Source: Fistulifera solaris
Lineage: Eukaryota > Bacillariophyta > Bacillariophyceae > Naviculales > Stauroneidaceae
DNA: 64,000 nucleotides
Direction of reading: 5' to 3'
Assembly (NCBI GenBank): GCA_030295235.1
Contig: AP026147.1
Location: forward strand, 620,001 to 684,000
The position numbers and the translations under genes are program-made. The notes under the pieces are model-generated. The model made no database searches, was not told the origin of the DNA, and saw only the letters and a list, made by a program, of their open reading frames with translations. The stretch's first letter is position 1, and each line of letters opens with the position of its first letter. Below are positions 34,689 through 46,335 of the stretch, in pieces.

Positions 34689-34971
34689 AGAGAGAAAAGA
34701 GAACATCTATAGCTAGTGAATGCATTCGTCTCGTTACTATCCATGGGGACTTTAGCAAGCGCTAGGAAAGATGTTCGTTTGTAGACTACATAATGTGACG
34801 AAGCTTACCAGTATAGTGTCACGGTCACAGTCAATGAAATAAATCTTTATCAAAGTGTTTCGATTCATCGACTGCAAAGAACTATGATATGTACGGTGAA
34901 AGAAGATCAGCGGATAGGTTAACATATATTGCCAAGGGGTCTCAATTCATCATCTTTGATAAGCATAACAA

Positions 34972-35796
34972 TTACTGCCAGCTGTCGTCCGATGTCTTGG
35001 TAAGCGTAACCGTACGTTTACTCGTTCCTTGCTTGATAGAGCTTGTTATGCGTTCTGCTTCCTGAAAGCGCCCCTTCGCTTGCATCAACGACCGTTTGAC
35101 CCAATCCTTTCGATCTCTGTTTTTTGTTTCCCGGATCCAGAGGGGTAACGCCAAACTACTCCAATGCATCGATCCTTCCATGTCATGAAAATTGGCGCTG
35201 ATGGCCACCATTAAATGCAAGGCTTCAAAATGCCAAGGCTTCAAATCAATCGCCCGAACTGCCATATCGGCAGCAATAGATCCATGCATAGGACCACCTT
35301 TGTGGAATAAGACGGCAGCGAGACGAGCATGAGGTTCCGCCCATCCGGGATGTTCTTCAATCAATTGCCACAGACGAGCTTCTTCAATTTCGAGACCCCT
35401 GGAGCAAGAGACATCCATGAACAACATGTCGGACGCCGCATCTTCGTCTCTTTCGGTGGTCCACAAATGCACCAGCTGGTCGATGGCGTCGTCGGAATCT
35501 TCTAAACTTTGGAGCAGTTGCATCTCGACCTCACGCATGCGACGTCCCGAAGTCGTCAGAAAGAGCTGATTTCGTTCCGCCTCGGCAATGAAACCCTCTC
35601 GAATGAAGCTATCATCGTGATGATCCATGAGTCTTTCGAATCGAGCCCGATTTCTCTCAATGTCGTCACGATCGGATCGGGTGGAGTACGAGAGCGTCGC
35701 GAGGGCCATACGCGACGAAGAATGACGAGGGACGGTGAAGGAGTCGACGGCTACCGTAGAGGCGGTAACGAGGAGAAGAAAGGAGCGGTATATCAT
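34972..35796 (-). CDS. Plastid-targeted TPR-like protein, copy 2
   Basis: The 274-residue paralogue of the gene at 33400-34260, in the same orientation about 0.7 kb upstream of it. ATG 35796 opens a signal-peptide-like helix (YRSFLLLVTASTVAV) with DSFTVP as an ASAFAP-like site. Conserved blocks include REGFIAEAERNQLFLTTSGR, MQLLQSLEDSDDAIDQ, HPGWAEPHARLAAVLFHKGG and IDLKPWHFEALHLMV. The frame is intact and unspliced. The tandem arrangement points to local duplication with later divergence. Confidence 0.83.
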   Translation of the reverse strand: MIYRSFLLLVTASTVAVDSFTVPRHSSSRMALATLSYSTRSDRDDIERNRARFERLMDHHDDSFIREGFIAEAERNQLFLTTSGRRMREVEMQLLQSLEDSDDAIDQLVHLWTTERDEDAASDMLFMDVSCSRGLEIEEARLWQLIEEHPGWAEPHARLAAVLFHKGGPMHGSIAADMAVRAIDLKPWHFEALHLMVAISANFHDMEGSMHWSSLALPLWIRETKNRDRKDWVKRSLMQAKGRFQEAERITSSIKQGTSKRTVTLTKTSDDSWQ

Positions 35797-36267
35797 GATG
35801 AAAAGGTTCGTTGGAGATGTCAGATAGAAACGAGAAGAAATGGACGAAATAAGGATTCGTGAAGATTTTGTGTTTTCGAGTGTTGATGTTTTTTCTTTGA
35901 TGGTTGATGGCTTTTGGGCACGCACTTCGGCGTTTTTCTCTCATCGAATGCGAAGAGTGCAGCCATCAAGTACACGTTACGTGATAGTGATTGGAAGAAC
36001 TCTTTGTTGACTGTTATCTGAAGAGTAGAAAAGAGTGTCCGGTATTCGATGCTGGAAGAAACAGTGGCCAGAATGTCACACACACGCCGGTCGATCCGTT
36101 TTGGCTCGTGAATAAGGCCAGTTCGTGATTGGATCGGGACTGAGGTTGCGGATCGCGATGAAGACTTTTGTTTTCACGACCCGCGTCACTGCTGCGAAAA
36201 TGTATTGCATTGCTTCGATCCTTTTCTTCTAATTGCACATGTTGCGCATTGCGTCTATGATATTAAA
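35797..36267. other. Divergent intergenic region
   Basis: About 470 bases carrying two promoters. No repeat or gene is evident; short open frames here lack any motif. Confidence 0.5.
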
Positions 36268-39200
36268 ATGAAGGAATCCGAAGGTGATTTCGAAGCGATC
36301 GCAAGTGCGGATTCTCCCAATCCTGCCGAAGCCTTTGAACGAGAACAAATGGCGCTGCAAACGCGATTGAAACAAGCTGCATTATGTGTACCGCCGACGG
36401 CATGGAAATATGGAATACCCGTTCTTCTGGCCGTTGGGATCGCAGCACCGCACGTTATTGTGCGGTGGCTGCTGTATTTTGTACGGCAAGTGTTGGGCGT
36501 CGCTGTGGGGGTTGCTTTGGGGCTTGGCTTTGTGTGTCATGTTTACGATACGTTGACTATAATGAGGGAGAAACAAGAAAAAGAGAATGAAGGATTCGTT
36601 CGTCAATCATCTACGCAATTTGCTTCTTTAAAAGGATCCATACGACCTCCATCGGGACTGCAAATGTCGAAATCACCCAGTAGTATGGCCGCCGCTGCGA
36701 TCGAAGATGAGCAAACCTTCAAGAGTTTAATGATGTCGGCTGGTTATTATCGTGACACGGCGAATCGGGGTCAAGTTGTTAACGCCGATACGGCATGGCT
36801 GCATGAACCCAATTATGGTTTTGACGGGAATCCGGAGGCTCCGCGACATGCCCTTCGGCATTTGCAAGAATATTGGCCGACGCTGCCCCCGGCTGTTCTC
36901 GAAAAACTGGCGTTACTGATTGAATATGTGTTACGAGATTTTGTGGGCTGCTGGTACAAGAGCGTGGATGAAGGATGCAAATACCGTGATGCTGGAGCAC
37001 TACGGAAAGAAGAAGCCGAGAAGAAAAAAAGAAAGTGATTCTGTCGAAATACTCGAGGAAAAGTCACAACCAAAGTCACATGCTCGAGTGATGCTGTATA
37101 CTTTGAGCACATATCGTCGCAGCCCCTTTTTGACATCATTGTATAACAGTATGGCTGTTTTGTTCGGGAACCTGGCGACAAGGGTGGAACACGTTAATCT
37201 TCCTGCACTCGTGCTGTTACAATGGACGCGAGTTCTTGCCCATACATTCAAAGTGTACCGAAATTTGCGCAAGTCGATTTTGACAAAACATCTTCCCGGG
37301 TCGCAAAGCAACAAGGGACTTCGAGAATCGAGACGGGCTTTGGCTGGCGATACCAAAGTTTCGGCGAATCCCGTCTCGGAAATTGACATGACCAAAGAGT
37401 TTTTGTTTGCGGGAAAGTTGCACAAGGCCGTCACATTCGGTTTGGATGTTCCCGCTCTTCTCTTCGCGGACGCCTCGGGTCGTGAATGTGGTGTACCCGG
37501 CGATAGTGCTGGTTCGACAGAAAATGAGGTTCTAGCAAAACGCTTGTTTGAGACTGGTATGATCCGCGAATGTGAACTCGACTACAATCGTGTGCTCAGT
37601 CACCGCATCGTTCGGGCTTTAGTAACGCGTCAAGACTTTGGCTCTCCCATTGTTTCATCGCTACTGACAGAGATTCTTGCTGGTTGCGCTCTTACGCCGT
37701 TGATGAATATATTTAGCCCAGAGTATTTAAATAGCTGGATAATCAAAGGCCTTTCTTCGGCACGCTCGGAGGAGCCTGCTGTGGATGCGGCGGACCCTTC
37801 CGATAACGCGACCTGTTTTGTGACAGAAACAGAGGATCATAATGTTCGAGATGACGACGACGCCACTGCAGTGATCGGCAATAACTCTATGCGGTCTTTG
37901 CAAGAAATGGAAGCTGAGGAAGCGGAAATATCCATTGTGGACGAAGTCGTCAAAGAAGAGAAACGAAAGACGCTATCAAGCGCGGTTGTGCCGGAAATCA
38001 ATACATCGGTATCTTCTGCGGAAGATAGCATTCTCTCTTGTTGGCCCTCGCATTGATTGACGTGCAACGTTATGTTGATTTCGATGATTATCGGCTTGCG
38101 AGGAAGAATAATCAGATGACGCAGGTGGACTGGGATGACCCCGGGTGCCGCGAAGCAGTGTTGCGACTTGTTTTGGTGATCGAATTGGCACTTACACATG
38201 GCCGTTGTACTTATCGAGCGAAGGAGCGCTTACCCAAAGAAGCCGAGACACATGGAGACGACGACGCTGATTTCGAAGATTTTTCTGAGGATCATCTGGA
38301 AGAGTCGTTGTATGAATATGGGTCTAAAACTTTGTCCCAGATTCTTATGGAAATGACTAGTGACGTTGACTCCTTCGAGGAACGGGTTGCGAGAGAAAAC
38401 GCTCTTGAAGTGGAGCGGAAGCGCGCGATTATTGCAGAAATGAATGTTGAAGACTACTGTCCCACAGTTGCCGAGCTGTCAACTATTCGAACCCTTATTG
38501 CGGCGTGGCTTCACACAGGTCAGATATTTCGGAATGTTTCTATTTTGGTACAAGCACAAGCGACTGTATTGCTACCTTATTTTCACAGTCATGCATTCGT
38601 CCGATCAAAGAGCAATGTTGATGGCTTCGTAAAGCAAATAAAGACACTCGAAAATGTTGAGATTTTAGTCGACACGATGGCTGTGCTTTCTAGCCAACGT
38701 CTTGATGCAGGAGATGGCGACGGATTGAAGCAACTGGTGCAAAAACTTGCAGTTCAAAGCCCGAAGATAGATGATGGCCGCCAAATTGCATCTACAAAAA
38801 CAGATATTTCTTCCGTGCAACTACTGGGTTCTCCAACGGCTTCGAGCAGGTATTTGGATTTTCATCGCAACGACTCATTCGCGTCGAGTTTGCGCTCGAA
38901 CGTGAGCGCAGAATGCGCTCTTGGCAAACAGTTATGGCTGGTGATGAAAAGAGTATGAGCCTATCTGCCGATCTAGAGGACTCTCTCAAGAAGATGCCAC
39001 GCTTCACCGTGAAATGCACAATCTTTCAAGAATTTTTTACAAAGGAACAAATCTTATTGCCATTCGTGATGCAGCGCGCAGAAAGAAATCAGCTGACAAT
39101 GAGGAATTTTCAATTGCTGGGGCAGAATCAGACGATGGTTTTGTGTCTCTCTTAACAGTAGAAACGGCGAGTCCAAGGAGGAAGATCGAGGTACCGGATG

Positions 39201-41704
39201 ACGATTCATCTTTTTTGTTGCGGGCTCAGGTACGTCTTGAAATCCGTATGACGATTTCGTGTAATTGCCTTAGATAACTCATTAATTTGTCATCCTTAGC
39301 CAAAAAACTTGAATGCTGTGGGTGTTCACCGTGACCAAAGAAACCATGACCAGAGTTTCAAATGCTTTGCTGCGACGTTTGAAGAACGTGTATCGAAACC
39401 AGGTTTGGATCCAGCATTAACCGGTAAATATTTAAGGCGATGCCTTATTCGGTACTATCCAATCGATCGGACGGCATCGATTGCTATGTTACACGATTCA
39501 CGAAAACTCGATCAAAGGAAATGCAAGGTCCCTGAAACCATTACACTCGATGAGGCGAACCGAAATTCTGCTCTCCTATCGACTGATTTCTTACAGGAGC
39601 GTCACTTATGCAACCGATATCTTCCAAGGGGAACTACTCGATCGCAGTCAATTCTTGCTAGCTCTGTGATTGAACCCTCAGACTTTACATCAATGCCAAG
39701 ACCAGGAAAGGCCATGGACTTTATTTTTCGACTTTCCTTCTTTGAGGACCCTATGGTGGATCTAGAAGGGCGTCATTTCACTATTCATGATTCCTCGGTA
39801 CTAGGTGTGCACCGGTCAGATGCGAGTGCAATGGAGTTCAGCGATGCATCTCTCAGTACAGTTCTGTGTATGATCGGAGACACCGCAGGAGAGACAAAAA
39901 GCAATGCAACAGACTCAGCAAGCCATGGCGTTCAGATGGGGAACGATGGATATCCGGTCATATGGATGAAGTTTAGTGGCGATGATACCAAAGTTGAGAT
40001 GAAGCCGTATCGCGCCTCATTTGTTCGAGCCGCCTTGTTGGTGACAGAAGCTCGTCAAGAAGCGCAGCTCCAGGTAAGTGCAAACGCATCCTTGAGCCGA
40101 GCATTTGCGAATAGCAACTAACGTGGGCTTTCATTTAGTGCCTCCTATCATGCGTTAAGTCTGGCTCGGCGACAAATGCCACAAAAGCTTTGACCGACTC
40201 TATTTTGAAACCAACCTACAAACTCATTGAATATGCTGGCAACCGAAGTAGAGAAAAACAATCTATTGTCCTTCGCGATCTGAAACTTGGGGTCAATCAT
40301 ATTGATCGAGCGCAACTCCGTAGAAATGGTCTTTTGGATCCTCGCTACCCAACAACATTACTAGACATGACCGCTAGAATAGAAGAAGCTCTTCAATCAA
40401 ACGATGACAGACCAGGTGCCGACTTCTTCGGTGTCTCGGCAACTTCATATAAAATTCGTTGTACGGTGAAAGTTCGAGTTGCTGATGTTGATGCCGACGG
40501 AAATGAAGGTATCGATAATAGCAGTCGGATCTGCCAGGAGGAGTGGGTTGTGCACAGATCTTTCAAAGATTTTCAAACACTGCATAAACATTTGAAAGCT
40601 CAATTGGCTGCCAGTCTCTCGTCGGGGACACCAGCTAGTCGCTTGGTAGGGGCTGCAACAGCTGCTTTCGCACCAGCCGCATTCTCCCAAGGTCGTCAAC
40701 GACAACCATTCATAGCATCCCTTTCTCAGGCTTCGAAAGCTGGAGCACTTGGCGTGACAAAGAAATCAATTTTGAAAAGAATGGAAATACTGAACGATTA
40801 TTTGTTGTATTTGCTTGCCCCTGGCAACCCTATACGTTTGTGTTCCGAACTGGTTCTTTTTTTAGGGGCTTTTTATCCTTTACCCCAAGATTTGAACAAC
40901 GGCGAGGGCACCGCAGGCGAGAGTGATATTCTCGGCAGAACTGAAATATCTCGTATTGTTTTGGAGGAACCGGAACGAATTGCCGCACTGAATAAACAAG
41001 CGGAGAATGCAACTTCAGAAGAAAGTTCGATAATAGATCAGTTGAATACATCGATGTCGATGTCGAATGGAGACATTTTTGATATCCCAGAAGAGGATGC
41101 GATTGGTGGAGATGGCGAGTTCCGCAAGTCGAGAAAGGATGAGTTCAAAATAGCTTCTGTGAAAGCTAAAATCGAAAAAGTTCCTCTCGGCCAGGTTCGT
41201 CAACGCGTGTTTGAATTGCTTCGTTATCAGTTTGGATTCGAGAATGCATCATTCATTCGGAACCGAATGCTAGCGGCGCTAAAGACCGCTTCCTTGGCGC
41301 TCACTCCAGGTGAATTTCAGCGAACACTTTACAAGCTACACGTTGAACACTTGAGTGGCGATTCGATTGCAGGTTTGATACAAAAGGCATTAGATCTAAT
41401 TTGGCCGGAGGGAGTGTTTTTCGAAACACAACCCCCTTACACACCTGAGCAGTTAGATGCTTTAGTGAAAGGCTCCAAAGAAGCGTTACATTCTTGCTTT
41501 CCCGAGGCCGTTCGCGCTGTTTTAGGACAAGATCTAACAAAAGATGGCCTCGATATTTTTCACGAGATGCTTCAAAATCGCTTGGTTGTGAAGAGCATGG
41601 CGTACATGCTATTCGACTTGCTTTGGCTCGAGGTGTTTCCTGAAATTGGGGACGTTTTGCAGTGCGGAGGGGCGCTTGATATACCTGCAGAGGCTGGTAA
41701 CTAG
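36268..41704 (+). CDS. Large sorting nexin with PXA, PX and nexin C domains (SNX13/14/25 type)
   Basis: The restored product is about 1767 residues. Two hydrophobic helices near residues 50-95 anchor it, probably in the ER. A PXA domain follows (EYWPTLPPAVLEKLALLIEYV and VLFGNLATRVEHVNLPALV). After a long acidic, partly coiled middle comes a PX domain (about 1330-1470) with EEWVVHRSFKDFQTLHKHL, which binds phosphoinositides. A C-terminal nexin domain (about 1590-1745) has VFELLRYQFGFENASFIRNRM. Proteins of this type tether ER to endosomes, lysosomes or lipid droplets. Introns are 39230-39299 and 40074-40138. Frame changes lie near 36973, 38038, 38828 and 38990. No clear RGS domain is seen between PXA and PX, though the middle contains helical segments. 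It is longer than animal members (about 950). Confidence 0.85.
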
Positions 41705-42873
41705 ATCCGATATGGGCTGGGCAAATAATGGTTCTTTGCCACAGTTCCCAACATAAGAATGCTTAACGCAACAGTTGCAAACTAGTGCAGAGCTATCGAC
41801 GCTACGGGAGTGTGGGATAGCACACATGCCTCTCTCGTGTTATTCGTCGTAAGCCTAGGCTGTAATCATTTGAAATAAACTAACTAAGACCTTGCTTTGA
41901 GTTTTTTAAAGTTGTTGCCTTCCGCCTTCCGCCGTATAGTGTTGCGCGCGCGTTTTATTAGAGTCGACGATCATCCGTCGTCCGCTGCGATGATTCAATT
42001 GACTTTCATTGTAGCAGAACGTGTTGTTCTTGAATACAAAGAATCCGTCGCTTGATCGTAGGTAGGAATCCGCGCAATCCCCACGAATACTTCGGATGTG
42101 GTTGCCCTTCTCTTCTCTATGAATGAGTGCCAGGGACACCACCTTACCGGATAGTGGCGTTGTGCGGTTGGATAGATATAAAGGAGGTTGTTTGATTCGA
42201 TCTTGTTGAAATCAAATAGAGTCGTCGACACTTGGTGTCGAATGTTGTAGAGGTTCGATCTCGACAAGTACTCGTAGCCCGACGATCTTCCTGCACTCAG
42301 ATGAGATCTATACGAGTCTAAACGTGTCTTGCGAGATCAAATGCTTGTAGTAAAAGATATTAGATCAATGACTTATTATATAAGATGAGCTTCCATGTTG
42401 GGATCGAAATTGTGCGTCTTTGCTTTTGGAAACATTGAAACGTTCGAAGACGATTTCGCAATGTCATGCTGACGCTTACTATACGTTCCTACTGTAGTCC
42501 ACTTCCAATGCGGCGCGGCTGACGTCGAAGATTTCCATGGTACCTGGTAAGGTCAAACATCGAGTACCGATGTGAGTCTTGTCACTATGGCCGCTGCTTG
42601 GAGATCGACGCAACGGGGAAAGAATGAATGTCGCCGCGCGTGCGTCCGCGCATCCGTCCGTGAAAGACGATGACGACTCGTGTCTGAGACTGCGACTGCT
42701 TTTTATGCGCCGACGACGACCATGATGCTGAACCGCCATTATCACCGCATCCGCGTCACTTTTTTTGTTGTCAACACAACATTTTATATAGTTCGAGCAA
42801 TAACGCAGTAATAAAGTCAAGCCACTTGCATTTGCTTTCCATTTGTATAATCAAAAACGCGAGGATAGTTGCG
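41705..42873. other. Intergenic region
   Basis: About 1.2 kb between two plus-strand genes. It holds the 3' UTR of the sorting nexin and the promoter of the methyltransferase. Short hyphenated inverted words (GTCGACA-type) occur near 42220-42280. No gene is supported. Confidence 0.5.
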
Positions 42874-44642
42874 ATGGATGAATGGGAAGATCTGTTCGCA
42901 AAAGCCAGTGGTAGCCAGGATGTTGCCCCGCAAAATACAACAACACAAAAGGCGGAAAAGAAGGCGTCGATGAAGCGCAAACATGAAGGGAGTGTCATTT
43001 CGTTCGATGATTTTCTCGAGTCTCGGTGGGAAGTAGCAACCAACTGGCCCATGTCTTCGCATTGTTTCGAGTTGAAGCAGTCTTTTGATGCAAATTGCTC
43101 AGCGTTTCAAGCCGGCGATGGTTTCCGTTGCCGAAGATGCACTTTGCCAGCCTCTGAACACATTCTGCTCCTGTCGAGTCAAGGGAGACAAATGTGGTGG
43201 ATGGCGATTCTATGTGACATTTGGAACGTACGAAATGCTTCTAAAAGTGTTGCTTTACGTCTTGTGAACCAATCTGACATCGATTGGACGAAATATGATG
43301 CGATCTTACGAGAGTCGCAACAAGCTCTGCAAGCCATCGCGACTCAATACCAGAAAGGTGGACCGTATTTGGAGAAGCTATTGTTGCAACTAGAGCAATT
43401 TCGGCTTCAAAAGAGCTCAGAAAAGAATCCCTACGATACATTTGATGGAGCCGTAAAGCAAATCATGATGTGCGATGATGTGTACTATCAACTCTATTAC
43501 CACCAACTCACCAAAAGCATTCCATTCGACGAACATTATGTGTTGCCGCATCCTACTGAATATTTCGCTGCTTGCTGCACTACTAATCAAACGCTTCGAC
43601 AAGTCGAAAGCGAAGAATATGCGAGTGATCTACAGATCATTGGATGGGACGCATTCTTTCGCGATGACATGAGTGCGTTCCATCCCCTTCTAGCACTTCA
43701 CTGGTACCGTCGCAGGGAGGGAGAATCGCTTTTCAATCAACACTGTCGGACTGTCAACATAATCCTGAAATCATGCTTTGGAAGAAGCCTTTGGTACTTT
43801 CGTCGAGACATCTTACCTCGGACGCTACTGATTATCAAAGAAAGCTTGTTCATCATGAAACACTAGCACCAATCTTACTTCAACAGTGGAGGGACTCATG
43901 TCGCGATTTTCTTTGTCATCTGTATGCTTACGCCACCCTGAATGTCTCTTCCCTTTCAAAATTCAATCGTTCTTGCAAGACACGAACTGCACAGGAATTA
44001 CAGAAATAGGAGCTGGAACAGGTTACATCGCCGGATGGTTGAAGAAAAATGGGATTCAAGTGAGTGCCTTTGACCTTATACCAACTGGGGGGCGTGACAT
44101 GAACCAGTATCATGGTAACACGCCTTCGTTTGAACGAGTGGATGATGTTGGGGCGCGAGGACAACCAACAGCAGAGTCAGCACGAACCCAATCTCTACTT
44201 CTATGCTATCCTCCTCCGAACGTTGTGATGGCTCATGGCGTGCTACGGACTTTTTATCATGAGAGGCGGCCGTTCCATGATCTACATCGGCGAATGGAAG
44301 GGTCTCACGGGGTCTTCAAACTTTGAAAAGCTTCTGTTAAAACACATGAAGTGTGCGGGCCGCCATGCCTGCTCTACGTGGGGAACTGACGCTGCCTGCG
44401 TTTCCTTTTGGACACTCAGAAATTCAAAAGAGAAACGTTCCTTGCTGATTCCTTGCAGTTATTGCGCGAAGAAAGAAGCCACGAGACGTTGTCGGCTTTT
44501 GCGCTCTCTCAATTACTGCAGCACAGAATGCTTCAAATCACATCAGCTCTCGAGAGAGTTTCTCTTAAAGCGGTTAATGATTGACCCGAACGCAGTGGAA
44601 GTTAATTTCGACGACGATGCTATCTTTCAACCACTGAGCTAG
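42874..44642 (+). CDS. Methyltransferase-like protein with C-terminal MYND-like zinc finger
   Basis: The restored product is about 589 residues from ATG 42874. The N-terminal third is helical with a Cys/His-containing CRRCTLPA. The middle has the SAM-binding motif I TEIGAGTGYIAGWLKK followed by the acidic VSAFDLIP, and a motif IV-like LLLCYPPP (class I Rossmann fold). MRGGRSMIYIGEWKG follows. The C-terminal CSYC...RRC...YCSTEC...H pattern is MYND-like but lacks some ligands. Frame changes lie near 43770, 43930 and 44230. Target and cell location are unknown. The gene converges with the TPR gene 114 bases downstream. Confidence 0.7.
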
Positions 44643-44755
44643 CGTCAGCGTCGTCTGCGTTTTGTCATGTCTTAATAATATTATTACATTATATGCGATT
44701 ACATTTCTATTGTCGTAAGGGCGCAGAGCATCGAGAAGTACAGGAGGTGGTCAAT

Positions 44756-45699
44756 TTAGCATACGGCAGGAGTCGACAACGCGGAGGTGCCGGAGTCGTG
44801 TTGTTTCTGTGCTTCATCCATCAGCTGTTTCACCTTTTGTTCGGTGGCCGTTCGTGTTGTGGTATCGCGCTCGTGAATGACTATAAGCATTTCTTTGTAC
44901 ATGGCGAGTGCTTTACTAGTTTCACCGACCGCTTCGTAAGCTTTCGCAAGATTACTGAGATACACGGGTGCCACAGCCTGATTCGAGGCAAGTATCCGAT
45001 AACTCAGCTCATGATAGGCAACGGCTCGTTGCTTATCACCTTCATCGTCATCACTTTACCCATAGCTGATAATATCTTTCCCTCCTCCACCGATGCATTC
45101 AATCGTTGATAGATAGCTAACGATTTCTTCAAAAAGGATAAAGCGTTATCGAAATCAGTCTGCAGCCCATGACAAAGCCCCATTTGATGATACACAGAAG
45201 CCGCAAACGACGAAGTTTGTAGCGAATGATTGCCTTCAGCTTGCAGATCCGCCTCATGACAGTCGAGTGCTTGCTTCAGCATCGGCATGGCTCGGTCGGG
45301 TTCGGCCATTCGCCAGTAAATGGTGCCGAGATTCAAGTACGCCGAAGCCGTACCCCGGCATGGATCGCAGCTAACCGCATTCTGATAGCATTCCTTGGCT
45401 TGCGCAAGATTTCCTTCTCGAAAGTACGCGTTTCCGAGTTTATTGTAGAGTGCAGCGCATTTGGGATGCGTGCTCCCGTGTGTTTCTACCGCATTCTGTA
45501 ACGCTTGCTGGAGCAATTGCATCGCGTTTTCTGCTTTAGAAGGCACTTTTACGGACTCTCCATTGTTTTGAGAATTAAGACGCACAGTAGAAGAAAGCGG
45601 CTGGTTCTCCCCTCGAAGTCCTTTACGTAGAGTCGATTGATATGTCTTGATCGAAGGCGAAAATGGTGGCAATAAGGGCGGTCTCGAAAGCGGTGGCAT
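44756..45699 (-). CDS. TPR repeat protein
   Basis: The restored product is about 314 residues from ATG 45699. The first ~70 residues are basic and Pro/Ser-rich, with SRPPLLPPFSPS. At least five TPR units follow with the usual Gly/Ala/Pro positions: KCAALYNKLGNAYFREGNLAQAKECYQNA, the next with AYLNLGTIYWRMAEPDRAM, SVYHQMGLCHGLQTDFDNAL, and the last APVYLSNLAKAYEAVGETSKAL. The order resembles kinesin-light-chain or LGN-like TPR proteins, but no partner is indicated. The frame changes once near 45050 (A run). A separate upstream frame (45738-45995) could be a spliced N-terminal exon; I cannot confirm the join. Confidence 0.75.
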
Positions 45700-46335
45700 T
45701 CGATACGAGGAGAAGAAAATAGCACGGCCTGTAACGCTTACAAGCAAAGAGTGAGTGTAATGAAAAGCCCTTCAAGTGTTCTCACGAAGGCAACAGCCGA
45801 GAGAAGACTGAAAACAGCAGCTCCACGAGTGCAGAGAAAAACGTTCATGTTGTCACGCAAGTGCTCCAGTTTGTTCCAGCGTTCGTCTTTAGTGAGTGAC
45901 ACAGCATCCCGGAGTACACTTTTGTAACTGAATCTACGAAACAATTTTGTCGAGCGGTACTCTATAGCGGATACAAAAATATTTCGAACGGACAATCTTG
46001 AAGAATCGCGACACCGAGATGAATGACGTCATCTCGTCAAAAAAGAAACGACCCCCTCAAAAAAAAATGAAACTGTTTCCGTGCACGTCTGAGCTTGTGA
46101 GCTGTGACCTAGAGAGCTTGCTAGAGAGCTAATAGAGATCGAGAAGGCCTTGACGATTGACGCTAGCGTCCTTAATTAAACGTCCAATTTGAAGAAAAGG
46201 AGAATGGCCATCTAATGATGAATTGAAAATCGATTTCTTAGGTAGCTTTAGCTTAGATCGAAATGTGAATGTCGGTAGCGTTAGCTATTTTATAAAGTAG
46301 CCGGGGTAATTAGTCCGACAAATAATGCGGAAGGC
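45700..46335. other. Intergenic region
   Basis: About 640 bases. A minus-strand frame at 45738-45995 could be an upstream exon of the TPR gene, with a GTGAGA donor near 45780, but the reading phase does not fit without an error. The rest shows nothing. Confidence 0.4.

Noticed and set aside
45738-45995. Upstream exon for the TPR gene
   Set aside because: A donor and acceptor can be proposed, but the reading phase does not join without an additional error.
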